Assembly: GCA_047605765.1 (NCBI GenBank)
Contig: JASGFB010000026.1
Span: forward strand, 1-42,399
Direction of reading: 5' to 3'
Length of the DNA: 42,399 bases
DNA from: JBGVSA01 sp047605765
Lineage (GTDB): Bacteria; Pseudomonadota; Gammaproteobacteria; Burkholderiales; Rhodocyclaceae
The notes under the pieces were generated by a model. That model did not search any database. It was not told the origin of the DNA and saw only the letters and a program-made list of their open reading frames with translations. Below are positions 24,744-33,505 of this stretch, piece after piece (position 1 is the first letter of the stretch; each line of letters opens with the position of its first letter). The position numbers and the translations under genes were made by a program.

Positions 24744-26077
24744 AAGCATCGCTCGGCCGCTGGCTGTCTGTGCTGGGCATGGACTTCCATGTGGCGACCA
24801 CTCTGCTCATGCGCGGTTGGACCATTCTGGCCGGTGGCGTCATGGTTCTTGCCATTCCGGCGACGCTGTCACCGCAACAACAAGGCTATTACTTCACCTT
24901 CTCGAGCCTGTTGGGGCTGCAGGTTTTCTTCGAACTCGGACTGAACCAAGTGATCACGCAGATCACGAGCAAGGAGATGGCTTTGCATGAGCGTGGCAGG
25001 GGCCAAGATGGCAACCGCCACCTGTTGCGCGTGCGATCAACACTGGCGATGCTACGCAGATGGTATCGGATTGCCGCCGTGCTCTTCTTTGTGATCACCG
25101 GGCTCGCTGGCGCAGCGCTATTCCGTAACGAAGGATCGCTGCCTGCGACTGAATGGCTTGGCCCCTGGGTGGGGCTGGCAATATTCACGGCCATCAATCT
25201 TTATTTTTCACCTTTGCTGGCCGTTACGGAAGGGTGCGGGCAGGTGGGGCAGGTTGCTCGGCTCCGTCTGGGACAGTCCATCATTGGGTTTTTGATGACG
25301 TGGGCATGTCTTTTCTCTGGAGCGGGATTGTGGGCCATTCCGATCAACACGCTCGTCGCCAGCGTGTGGACGAGCCGCTGGTTGCGAAGCAAAGATCACG
25401 TATTGCGTATGTTTGGTGACGTCGCCCAGTCGTCGCAGGAGCACGCCATCGACTGGCGTAAAGAGGTGCTGCCATTCCAGTGGCGGATCGCGGTCAGCTG
25501 GATGAGCGGATACTTGATGTACCAGCTGTTTACGCCGCTTACGTTCATCCATCTGGGCGCTACTGCTGCCGGCCGTCTTGGACTGACGATCGCCATTTTT
25601 ACGGCCATTCAATCGCTTGGTGTGAGTTGGTTCAATGCGCGTATTCCATTGATCACCGGACTCATCTCGCGTGGCGATCGTGTCGAGTTGGATCGCTTGT
25701 TCAAAGCGACATTTGTGCGGGCCACTACGCTGACTCTCGTCGGGTGTGCCTGCGTAGTGCTCGGTGTTTCTCTGTCTCTCCATTTCGGCTTGCCGCAGGC
25801 GAGCCGCCTTATCGACATGCCTACCCTGCTGGCCATTGCCGTCGGAACCGTCGGTAATACGGCAATTTATGGTGCGGCTACCTACATGCGCGCGCATGGC
25901 AAGGAGCCAATGCTGCCGGTTTCGGTGACGGCTGCTGTGCTGACGCTCACCGCGGCCTATTTCGCGTCGAAGCTCGGCACCTTCCCGACAATGCTCTCGC
26001 AGACCGTGATTACCATGGTGGTCGTCCTGCCTTGGACGGCGCGTCTCTTTACTTGCTACTACGCCAAGCCGCATTGA
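24740..26077 (+). CDS. Wzx-like polysaccharide flippase
   Basis: A 445-residue protein with about 12 hydrophobic helices. It starts MKASLGRWLSVLGMDFHVATTLLMRGW and contains QQGYYFTFSSLLGLQVFFELGLNQV, which resembles polysaccharide flippases of the MOP superfamily. It should flip the undecaprenyl-linked repeat unit across the inner membrane. The ATG at 24740 overlaps the preceding stop by four bases and has AGGA upstream; the earlier start at 24665 lies inside the SDR gene. Its TGA shares one base with the next ATG. Wzx sequences diverge strongly, so the call rests on topology and context. Confidence 0.8.
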   Translation: MKASLGRWLSVLGMDFHVATTLLMRGWTILAGGVMVLAIPATLSPQQQGYYFTFSSLLGLQVFFELGLNQVITQITSKEMALHERGRGQDGNRHLLRVRSTLAMLRRWYRIAAVLFFVITGLAGAALFRNEGSLPATEWLGPWVGLAIFTAINLYFSPLLAVTEGCGQVGQVARLRLGQSIIGFLMTWACLFSGAGLWAIPINTLVASVWTSRWLRSKDHVLRMFGDVAQSSQEHAIDWRKEVLPFQWRIAVSWMSGYLMYQLFTPLTFIHLGATAAGRLGLTIAIFTAIQSLGVSWFNARIPLITGLISRGDRVELDRLFKATFVRATTLTLVGCACVVLGVSLSLHFGLPQASRLIDMPTLLAIAVGTVGNTAIYGAATYMRAHGKEPMLPVSVTAAVLTLTAAYFASKLGTFPTMLSQTVITMVVVLPWTARLFTCYYAKPH

Positions 26078-27105
26078 TGACGAAGAAACGTCTTTCGATC
26101 CTGATACCCACCTATAACCGCTGCGTGCATCTAGAGATGCTGCTTGAGACGCTCGCCCATGAACTGACGGGGCTTGAAGAACTGGTCGGCGTCTTGGTGA
26201 GCGACAACGGTTCAACCGATTCGACCTCGGTAGTGATGGCCCGGTTTGCCGAGCGCATGCCGAATCTGCGCATGATTCGCCATTCGCAGAATCTCGGTAT
26301 GGATGAGAACTTCTGTGGATGCGTCGAGGCTGATGACGCCGAGTATTTTTGGTTGATGGGAGATGACGACCTGCCTCGTGCCGGGGCTGTCGGGTACGTT
26401 CTCAAGCTCGTGGCGGCCCAGCAGCCTGACTTGGTCTACCTGGAGAGTGATTGGTGTGCTGAATTGAAGGATCACCGGCCAGATGACCCCGTGCCGAATG
26501 TCAGCCCGCTTCAACTGGAAACCTTGACCTTCGCTCGTCGCGTTAACGTTTGGACGACTTTCATATCAGGAATGGTGGTCAAGCGCGCAACGTTTGTCGA
26601 TAAAGCCACGTCTCAGCAACTGCGCCGGTACAACAAGACCAATCTGGTGCAATTGTCTTGGATCTTGGGCACCTTGGCTGAAGGTCGGAAATTGCTCTAC
26701 ATACCCGAGCCCTGCGTGCTGGCGACTTCCGGAAATACTGGAGGCTATGCGGTATTAAAGGTGTTTGGGGAGTATTTCCCCTCTATTGTCAGTCAGCAAT
26801 TTGGCGCCGACTCATTGGTCGCACGGGCTGTTATCCGGCGTACCGCATTCGGCTACCTGCCCGGTCTCGCATGGAAAGTCAGGACCGGTGGTGTGGGCCG
26901 ATTCACAGCAGAACAAGCTTCGGCGGCCATCGTGCGGCCAGACGTGGCAGGGGCATTGAGCTGCCAGATCGTGCGCCTCATCAGTGAATGGCCGTTGGCT
27001 TTTGCATTTACCACGAGAGTATTGTGCTCCATGGGGGCCAAGGCCATACGCGTGCATGATCTGATACTTGAGTCCCTTGGGAACCGCAAAAGGAAGCTGG
27101 CGTGA
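26077..27105 (+). CDS. Family 2 glycosyltransferase (possible dideoxyhexosyltransferase)
   Basis: A 342-residue GT-A fold enzyme. SILIPTYNR is near the N-terminus, VSDNGSTDST at about 45-54 binds the nucleotide, and MGDDDLPRAG at about 95 provides the DxD metal site. It is cytoplasmic with a C-terminal amphipathic region. Size and position, directly after the dideoxyhexose synthase and flippase, resemble the abequosyltransferase (WbaV/RfbV) of Salmonella, which is also a GT2; that link is inference. It begins on the last base of wzx. The 30-base gap after it contains CAGGAG for the acyltransferase. Confidence 0.85.
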   Translation: MTKKRLSILIPTYNRCVHLEMLLETLAHELTGLEELVGVLVSDNGSTDSTSVVMARFAERMPNLRMIRHSQNLGMDENFCGCVEADDAEYFWLMGDDDLPRAGAVGYVLKLVAAQQPDLVYLESDWCAELKDHRPDDPVPNVSPLQLETLTFARRVNVWTTFISGMVVKRATFVDKATSQQLRRYNKTNLVQLSWILGTLAEGRKLLYIPEPCVLATSGNTGGYAVLKVFGEYFPSIVSQQFGADSLVARAVIRRTAFGYLPGLAWKVRTGGVGRFTAEQASAAIVRPDVAGALSCQIVRLISEWPLAFAFTTRVLCSMGAKAIRVHDLILESLGNRKRKLA

Positions 27106-27135
27106 GTCTGGCATATACAGGAGCTAAGACTAACC

Positions 27136-27801
27136 ATGGGTAAGGCCGCTCGATATATCGCTCATAACGGCGTTTGGGTATTCGCGCTGGAGTTGTTGAG
27201 GCGCGCATCTGCAAATCTGCGCGGTCGTGTCTATCGACGCATATTCGTTGCCGAGGCTGGAACGATTGGCACGGGGGCGTACATACGAGGGCTGTCGGCG
27301 ATCCGGATCGAGGCGGGATTTCGTTGCGGGAAGAACTTGTGGCTGGAAGCTCTTGGTGATTACCGAGGCACCTCCTATACCCCATCCCTTCGCATCGCTC
27401 GCAATGTCTCGCTAAGCGACAACGTACATATCAGTTCTGTCCGCGAGATAAGCATCGGCAACGATGTCTTGATCGGTTCGAACGTCTACATCGGCGACCA
27501 TGGTCACGGTCGTTATGACTCCGTCGCCCCCAGTTTGCCTGGCACCGCGCCGGCTGACAGGTCGCTTTACTCTCGTGGCCCCATCGTTATTGGGGACCGG
27601 GTATGGATTGGTGACGGCGTGGTCATTTGCGGCGGCGTGATAATTGGAAGCGGCGCCGTGGTTGGCGCCAACTCGGTCGTCGTGCGAGATATCCCGGCCG
27701 ATTGTCTTGCGGTCGGGATGCCTGCTCGGGTTGTCAAGCGTTTTTCTGCCGTAGACGGCTGGCTAAAGTCTGAATCAGTGAATACTCATAAACATGAATA
27801 A
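27136..27801 (+). CDS. Left-handed beta-helix (hexapeptide) acyltransferase
   Basis: A 221-residue acyltransferase with hexapeptide-repeat (LbH) coils. Repeats are visible as IGNDVLIGSNVYIGD and, after an insertion holding the active-site histidine region DHGHG, IGDRVWIGDGVVICGGVIIGSGAVVGANS. It ends in the family tail DIPADCLAVGMPARVVKRF. WcaF/WbbJ-like proteins of this type O-acetylate sugars using acetyl-CoA. It may acetylate the dideoxyhexose or another residue of the repeat unit. It is unlike OafA, the membrane acyltransferase that acetylates abequose in Salmonella. The last 8 bases overlap the next gene. Confidence 0.88.
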   Translation: MGKAARYIAHNGVWVFALELLRRASANLRGRVYRRIFVAEAGTIGTGAYIRGLSAIRIEAGFRCGKNLWLEALGDYRGTSYTPSLRIARNVSLSDNVHISSVREISIGNDVLIGSNVYIGDHGHGRYDSVAPSLPGTAPADRSLYSRGPIVIGDRVWIGDGVVICGGVIIGSGAVVGANSVVVRDIPADCLAVGMPARVVKRFSAVDGWLKSESVNTHKHE

Positions 27802-28816
27802 CCGAACGATCTCAGTTTGTATTCCCTCCTACAATCGTTCGCAATATCTCCGCGAAGTGCTCGATTCGGTCGTGTCACAGTCGGACTTACACGAAGTCGT
27901 CATTTGTGAGGACAGATCTCCCGAGCAAGCTGCCATCAGGCAGATTGTGTGTGAATATCAGGAGAAGTATCCGGGGCTAATCGTCTACCACGAGAACAAA
28001 GTCAATCTCGGCTTTGATGGCAACATTCGTCAGTTGTTGCGCGTCGCGACTGGTGATTATTGCCTGTTCCTGGGGAATGACGATCTGCTCGCAGATGGGG
28101 CCGTCCACGCCATATCCGTGGCGATCGCGAGCAATCCGGGTTGCGGCGTTCTATTACGGGCCTACGGCTGGTTCGAAGGTGATGCATCGAATATGACTGG
28201 ATGCGTGCGCTATTTCAAAGAAGGCGTTACGCTCAGTCCGGGACCGGCTGCGATGAGATTCGGCTATCGCCGCTCATGTGTTCTGGCTGGGCTCACCGTT
28301 CTGCGTAAACCGACGCTCGATTTCGAATGTACTGACTTTGATGGAACTCTGTATTACCAGATGTACGTGGTTGGACGTTTGCTCGTGGATCACTCTTGCG
28401 TTTATGTTCCCGACCTGATCGCGCTGTGCCGAGCAGATGAACGGCCACAATTCGGGAACGCTGCCGCCGAGCGGGGTGAGTTTACGCCAGGTGAATACAC
28501 GGTTAAAGCGAGACTAAAAATGATGGCAGGGATGGTTAAAATCGCACGCCATTTGGATTTGTACTCGCCGCAGGTGAGTCACGCCTTGCTCGGAGATATT
28601 GCCAACTATTCACTGCCCTGGATTTCTTACCATGCGGACAAGCCGTTTCCCGTGTTTTTCAATTACTACAGAGGGCTTTCTAGATTGGGTTTGGGCAGAT
28701 ATCCGATGTTTCACATCTATTTTGCATTGGTGACTGTTTTTGGGAAGAGTTGTCTTGATGCTTTGGTTTTGAGGCTTCGACGAGTCCTTGGTGCTACTCC
28801 CCGCTTGAAGATTTAA
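27794..28816 (+). CDS. Family 2 glycosyltransferase
   Basis: A 340-residue GT-A enzyme with ISVCIPSYNRSQYLREVLDSV at the N-terminus and the metal-binding FLGNDDLLADGA at about residues 91-102. Its organisation parallels the other GT2 of the locus (26077-27105), with which it shares length, the NLG.D.N motif and a similar C-terminal region. They could have arisen by duplication and divergence. The sugar donor is unknown. It overlaps the acyltransferase by 8 bases and is followed 18 bases later by wzy. Base composition falls through this gene toward the AT-rich polymerase. Confidence 0.85.
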   Translation: MNNRTISVCIPSYNRSQYLREVLDSVVSQSDLHEVVICEDRSPEQAAIRQIVCEYQEKYPGLIVYHENKVNLGFDGNIRQLLRVATGDYCLFLGNDDLLADGAVHAISVAIASNPGCGVLLRAYGWFEGDASNMTGCVRYFKEGVTLSPGPAAMRFGYRRSCVLAGLTVLRKPTLDFECTDFDGTLYYQMYVVGRLLVDHSCVYVPDLIALCRADERPQFGNAAAERGEFTPGEYTVKARLKMMAGMVKIARHLDLYSPQVSHALLGDIANYSLPWISYHADKPFPVFFNYYRGLSRLGLGRYPMFHIYFALVTVFGKSCLDALVLRLRRVLGATPRLKI

Positions 28817-28834
28817 TGAGATGATCATCAAGCA

Positions 28835-30166
28835 ATGATTGAATATATTGCTCATGACGTGGTTTTTCTTGGTGTTGCAATGTCCGCGTACTCGATGTTT
28901 ATGTGTGTGGCGGGTGCTTATGTGGCATATAGAAAGAGCCTTGTATTCTATTCTTTATTTTGTCTGATATTTATAGTTCTTGTTGTCTTTCAGTCGGTGC
29001 AGATTGCTTTGGATTTCGAGGTTTCAAACTACCCCTCTTATCTGGAGCATGAAATTAGTGTGGCTGGGTATTCAGAGGCGCTTGTATATGTGGCTTTGAC
29101 TTCGACATTCTTTTTTCTCATCTCATTGTTGAATAAAACAGTGAGATTTGAATGTGTACGCAGAAGAAGAGTGTTTGCGCCTGGGTCGAGTCTGTATGTT
29201 TTTTTATATGCATACAGTGGTTTGTTGTCAATTATTCTTGTTTTCTTTGTTGTTGGCCTGGATGTCTATTTGCAAAGTAGCCGCCCCGGCTTCGTTTCAG
29301 GGTCGACTATTTTTCTGGTTGGACTTTCGCCGGGCATTTTTCCTGTATTGTTTAAATCAATGTATGGAGATAGGGTTTCTATTTACGATCTCGGGCTCTT
29401 TCTACTGGTATTGGTTGTTACGTTTACATTCTCAAGAATTCACGCGATAGCGTATATTTTAATTCTCGCTTTTACGCGAGCTACTCATCATTATCGAGGG
29501 TTGTCGCCAGCCCAAAAAGGACTTCCTGGAATTGGGCGATATCTGATTGGGTGTGTGATGTTGGCGATGGTTGCTCTCATATTTGGTGCCATTCGCGATG
29601 CTCTGAATTATACGGATGCTGATGTGTCACGCATTGCCGACTTTGTTCTTGAAAATAAGGAGCTGAGCCTGCTTTCCGTGGAGAGAAACTATAGGGTTGG
29701 TGTTGAGGCGATGTCTTCTCTAGCAGGGGCCATGTCGACCGGACAGGGAGATCCTTGGGGTTCTCCGTGGATTGCATTCTCAATAGTCATTAGAGGGTTC
29801 CTCCAGGTTTTGCCTGGAGGCATAAAGCCCCTTATTGAATTTTTTACGGACGATGTTGAGACGTTGTATTGGTATACGGCGAGCGTATTGCCCCCGGGAA
29901 TTGAGTCTGCCTATGTCGCTTTTGGCTATTTTGGGACTGTTCTGTTCCCTGGGCTCTTGAATGCAATATGCGTGCTGGGGACGCGTGCGTTGGCAGGGGG
30001 TAAGTACGGTCCTTGGACCCGTTTGATGGCATTGCTGATGCTAATGAATCTTGTGTTTTACATGCGAGGAAGTTGGATCGTCTGGATCGCGTTCAATGTG
30101 TCATATATTGCGATCGCGACCCTGTCGTATAAATTGATTTTTAAGCGGTTTTTCAAAGAGGTCTAA
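28835..30166 (+). CDS. Wzy-like O-unit/EPS polymerase
   Basis: A 443-residue protein made of about ten hydrophobic helices with a large periplasmic loop (about residues 250-350) before the last helices, the standard layout of Wzy polymerases. There is no conserved catalytic signature to quote, as is normal for Wzy. It should join flipped repeat units in the periplasm. The gene is clearly AT-rich (runs such as TTTTTTATATG and many TTT, ATT and TTG codons), in contrast with the GC-rich core genes. This is the usual mark of a recently acquired, serotype-specific gene. It lies between glycosyltransferase genes, and one base separates its stop from the next start codon. Confidence 0.82.
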   Translation: MIEYIAHDVVFLGVAMSAYSMFMCVAGAYVAYRKSLVFYSLFCLIFIVLVVFQSVQIALDFEVSNYPSYLEHEISVAGYSEALVYVALTSTFFFLISLLNKTVRFECVRRRRVFAPGSSLYVFLYAYSGLLSIILVFFVVGLDVYLQSSRPGFVSGSTIFLVGLSPGIFPVLFKSMYGDRVSIYDLGLFLLVLVVTFTFSRIHAIAYILILAFTRATHHYRGLSPAQKGLPGIGRYLIGCVMLAMVALIFGAIRDALNYTDADVSRIADFVLENKELSLLSVERNYRVGVEAMSSLAGAMSTGQGDPWGSPWIAFSIVIRGFLQVLPGGIKPLIEFFTDDVETLYWYTASVLPPGIESAYVAFGYFGTVLFPGLLNAICVLGTRALAGGKYGPWTRLMALLMLMNLVFYMRGSWIVWIAFNVSYIAIATLSYKLIFKRFFKEV

Positions 30167-30167
30167 C

Positions 30168-31259
30168 TTGACAAAGATGCGGGTTCTTGTTGATGGCTTC
30201 TATCTTGAGAAGCCACGAGGTATGGGTCGGTACGCTCAGGAATTGCTCAACGCTTTGCGTGTGGTGGCGAGTGCCGGCGAGGTGGCGGTCACCGTTACTG
30301 TCCCCGAACATATGCGTGAAGAAAGTTTGCTCTTTTCAGATGTTCTCGAATATCGGCGGGGTCCTTCGCTTCCGTTTCCGGTTTGGGAGCAATTTTATTT
30401 GCCTTGGGTTGCGCGCAAGTTGCGTCCCGATCTGATCCATTTTCCCTACAATACGACGCCCTTGTTGGGATGGTTGTTAGGGTTGCCTTACGTCGTGACT
30501 GTGCACGACCTGATATTTAAAGAGCTTTCCGGAGGTTCGGTTTATCAGCGTGCTGGAAATTTGTACCGCTTGATTGCTAGTGCGTGGAACAGTAAGCGTC
30601 GATGCAAGGTCATTACACTGAGCGAGTATTACGTGGCCCGCATCCAAAACGAGATGGGGCTTGCTGCACAGCGCATTTATACATCCGTTGATTTTTATCG
30701 CCAGGTGCCGCTAGCCACGGATTTTGCCTCTCCCGGTGGCGCATATTTCGTCCACGTGGGTGGTATCAGCCCTCATAAGAACTCAGCAGCGTGTATTGAG
30801 GCTTTTTCGTCACTCAATCTGCCGGGCGTCAAATTGGTAGTGTTGGGTATCGATGCGGCTGCCCAGTTGGCAGATAGATTTCGATCCGATTCGGTGATCT
30901 TTCCTGGCTTCGTTGACGATGCCACGATGGTTGCTTACCTTCGAAACTCATTGGCCGTACTGTTCCCGAGTCTCAAGGAGGGGTACGGGATGCCCATTGT
31001 GGAGGCATTTGCATTCGGCGTACCCGTGCTGGTGTCCGACCTTCCGCCCATGAATGAAATTGCGGGAGAGGGGGGGCTGTTGGTTGATCCCCTGGACCTC
31101 CAATCAATCGCAGACGGTATTCGCGCTTTGTGTGATGATTCTGCTTTGCGTACAGAGCTGGCGAAAAAGGGGGCGGCGCGTTATGACCGTGAGATGTCTG
31201 CCCAACGCATGGGTCAGCAGGTGGCGCAGGTCTATCGTCGTGCATTGGGGCTGAAATAA
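30168..31259 (+). CDS. Family 4 glycosyltransferase
   Basis: A 363-residue GT-B retaining transferase. The N-domain reads RVLVDGFYLEKPRGMGRYAQELL and PDLIHFPYNTTPL. The C-domain has FVHVGGISPHKNSAACIEAF and the E-x7-E motif in KEGYGMPIVEAFAFGVPVL (Glu271 and Glu279). It resembles mannosyltransferases of the WbaZ/MtfB kind, which fits ManC upstream, but donor specificity is not proven. The start is TTG at 30168, one base after wzy, with AGAGG six bases before it. ATG at 30177 would be 15 bases from that site and is less likely. Confidence 0.88.
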   Translation: MTKMRVLVDGFYLEKPRGMGRYAQELLNALRVVASAGEVAVTVTVPEHMREESLLFSDVLEYRRGPSLPFPVWEQFYLPWVARKLRPDLIHFPYNTTPLLGWLLGLPYVVTVHDLIFKELSGGSVYQRAGNLYRLIASAWNSKRRCKVITLSEYYVARIQNEMGLAAQRIYTSVDFYRQVPLATDFASPGGAYFVHVGGISPHKNSAACIEAFSSLNLPGVKLVVLGIDAAAQLADRFRSDSVIFPGFVDDATMVAYLRNSLAVLFPSLKEGYGMPIVEAFAFGVPVLVSDLPPMNEIAGEGGLLVDPLDLQSIADGIRALCDDSALRTELAKKGAARYDREMSAQRMGQQVAQVYRRALGLK

Positions 31260-31263
31260 GATA

Positions 31264-32526
31264 ATGCGTGTGTTGTTTATCAGTACGATTGCGCCCTATC
31301 CGAAGAGCGTTGGAAAAAAGGTGGTGTTGGGTGGTTTTGTCGATTATTTTCGACAGGTCTGCGCGCCCGGTGATTTCAAAATGGTGTGCTTCGAGCCGGC
31401 GGCTGTCCCGGCGGATGTCGAGGTGACGGTGGTCCAAAAACCTGGGCTGTTGCGAAAGCTCTGGAATCTTTGCTTTTCATCGCTGCTGACCCGGCACAAG
31501 AGCATTCAGGAGTCTCTTTTCTGGTCCCGCGACGCATCGAACGTGATTGATGCAAAGATTGCACAATTTGCTCCGGATATGGTGCTTTTCGATACGGTTC
31601 GCACAGGGCAGTATCTGTCGGGCGTTGCCAATAGGTCATTTAGATCTGTCCTTTATATGGACGATCTTTTTTCCGTTCGATACGAGCGAATTTTGCATGC
31701 GATGGCGAATTTTCCCGGCGCGGGCATCGACGCCATGGGTAACTTTGCGAGTAATATTCCGCGCTTTCTGATGCCTTTGTATCGATCAAGCGCGTTCGTC
31801 AAGCGCCTTCTTCTCGGATTTGAGCGTGACCTAGTTCAGAAGACCGAATATCGAATGCCTTCAGATTTTGATCTGGCCTTGTTGATCAGCCAGGAGGAGG
31901 TTCGTTATCTCATGACGGAGGCGGTCATCAAGAACGTTCGTGTAGTCAGTCCCCTGCTCGGCATGGATCAGTCGCGTGTCGTTGCCAGATCATGGGACGG
32001 ACGCTCGGAATTCGTGTTTCTCGGCTCTCTCAATCTCGCGCACAATGCTTTTTCGATCGAGACCTTCATCGAGCGTCATATGGAGCAAATGCTCGATTCG
32101 ATGCCCGATTGTGTGCTGAGAATCATTGGCCGATTTCCCAGTCCGCGCCTTCAAGCAATGGCAGAGAAATTCTCGGGTCATGTCACGATCGAAGGTTTTG
32201 TTAATGACTTGGATGTCATGCTCGCGCGCTGTGCTGCCATGGTCGCGCCGTTGCTGTTTGGTTCTGGCGTCAAGATCAAAGTGATCGATGCAGTGCGGCT
32301 CGGGGTGCCGGTCATATCAACTACTTATGGGGCGGAGGGCATTACGCTCAGAGACGATGGCGGCATTTTGGTTGAAGACGACCTCTCACTGTTTGCGAGT
32401 CTATGCAAGGGATTGCTCGACCCCTCTGAAAATGCGCGGCACAGTGAGCTTTCCCGTCAAATCTATCTGGAGCACTATTCGCCCGCAGCGGTTGAGGAGC
32501 AATACGGACGTCTGTTCGCTGCATGA
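31264..32526 (+). CDS. GT4-like glycosyltransferase
   Basis: A 420-residue GT-B glycosyltransferase with MRVLFISTIAPYPKSVGKK at the start. The C-domain has FVFLGSLNLAHNAFSIETFI, VTIEGFVNDLDVMLARC, then PLLFGSGVKIKVIDAVRLGVPVISTTYGAEGI, which is the family nucleotide-binding region. It lacks a textbook E-x7-E; the equivalent segment reads GSGVKIKVIDA. Specificity is unknown; it may add the last sugar of the unit. It starts 4 bases after the previous gene and is the final gene of the polysaccharide locus. No clear terminator separates it from scpA, 115 bases on. Confidence 0.85.
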   Translation: MRVLFISTIAPYPKSVGKKVVLGGFVDYFRQVCAPGDFKMVCFEPAAVPADVEVTVVQKPGLLRKLWNLCFSSLLTRHKSIQESLFWSRDASNVIDAKIAQFAPDMVLFDTVRTGQYLSGVANRSFRSVLYMDDLFSVRYERILHAMANFPGAGIDAMGNFASNIPRFLMPLYRSSAFVKRLLLGFERDLVQKTEYRMPSDFDLALLISQEEVRYLMTEAVIKNVRVVSPLLGMDQSRVVARSWDGRSEFVFLGSLNLAHNAFSIETFIERHMEQMLDSMPDCVLRIIGRFPSPRLQAMAEKFSGHVTIEGFVNDLDVMLARCAAMVAPLLFGSGVKIKVIDAVRLGVPVISTTYGAEGITLRDDGGILVEDDLSLFASLCKGLLDPSENARHSELSRQIYLEHYSPAAVEEQYGRLFAA

Positions 32527-32641
32527 TGCGGCGCAATTGTTTTGTAGGCCCGTGAAGCTGGGCTCGACATGCCGATTGCAGGTGGGGGGGCTAGCGCGGC
32601 TGTTATCATACAAAGCTGACCGCGACATCCTCTGGGTGTAA

Positions 32642-33505
32642 ATGAAGGCTGACACTCCGCCGTTCCCTGCAGACCTCGTCCACCAAGGACAGCCCGCCCC
32701 CGTCATTGACGAGGCGCGTGCGCCTGCTCGTATCTATGGCGAGCCGATGGTCGAGATGCCCACCGACCTGTACATTCCACCGGATGCGCTGGAGGTGTTC
32801 CTCGATACCTTCGAGGGGCCGCTGGATCTGCTGCTCTATCTGATCCGCCGCGCTAACCTCAATGTGTTGGACATTCCGATGGCGCCGCTCACTGCGCAGT
32901 ATCTGCAGTACGTCGAGGCAATGCGCGCCAGCAATCTGGAGTTGGCCGCCGAGTATCTGCTGATGGCGGCCATGCTGCTGGACATCAAGTCGCGCATGCT
33001 GTTGCCACGTCCGCCGCGTGAGAAAGGGGACGACGCTGAAGCCGAGGATCCGCGCGCCGAACTCGTCCGGCGTCTGATGGAGTATGAGCGCATCAAGCGC
33101 GGGGCGCAGAATCTGGCCGTGCTGCCGCGCGCGGAGCGCGATTACGAATGGACGGCGGTGCATATCGCTGCCGTGGCCGTCGAGCGTCTGCCCGATGTGA
33201 GCCTGGCCGATCTGCAGCATGCCTGGCTGGGGCTCTTGCAGCGCGCACGACTGACGCAGCACCACCGCATTCATCGCGAAGAATTGTCGGTGCGCGAATA
33301 CATGACCGAAATCCTGCGGCGCTTGCCCGGACGCCACAACGTGCCGTTCACCGACCTGTTTGATTTGTCGTACGGCCCTTCCAGCCTGGTGGTGGGCTTT
33401 CTGGCCGTGCTCGAACTGTGCAAGGAGCGGCTGATCAACATTACGCAGAATGCGCCGATGGAACAAATCTATGTCCGACTCCCACAAGAACCTGTCGATG
33501 CCTGA
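32642..33505 (+). CDS. scpA: Segregation and condensation protein A (kleisin)
   Basis: A 287-residue kleisin subunit of the Smc-ScpAB condensin-like complex, which compacts and helps segregate chromosomes. The hallmark N-terminal helix phrase is LEVFLDTFEGPLDLLLYLIRRANLNVLDIPMAPLTAQYLQYV, read as separate short motifs from about residue 41. The central region gives LELAAEYLLMAAMLLDIKSRMLLP, and the C-terminal winged helix has VVGFLAVLELCKERLI. The length is somewhat above the usual 250. It overlaps scpB by 35 bases if scpB starts at 33471. It is the first core gene after the polysaccharide locus. Confidence 0.95.
   Translation: MKADTPPFPADLVHQGQPAPVIDEARAPARIYGEPMVEMPTDLYIPPDALEVFLDTFEGPLDLLLYLIRRANLNVLDIPMAPLTAQYLQYVEAMRASNLELAAEYLLMAAMLLDIKSRMLLPRPPREKGDDAEAEDPRAELVRRLMEYERIKRGAQNLAVLPRAERDYEWTAVHIAAVAVERLPDVSLADLQHAWLGLLQRARLTQHHRIHREELSVREYMTEILRRLPGRHNVPFTDLFDLSYGPSSLVVGFLAVLELCKERLINITQNAPMEQIYVRLPQEPVDA

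Noticed and set aside
32576..32609. Promoter for scpA (TTGCAG ... TATCAT)
   Set aside because: The spacer is 22 bases, too long for sigma70; TATCAT alone is not enough.
12331..32641. Mobile-element remnants (IS, integrase, attachment repeats) around the polysaccharide locus
   Set aside because: No transposase-like frame, tRNA or flanking direct repeat could be seen at either border.
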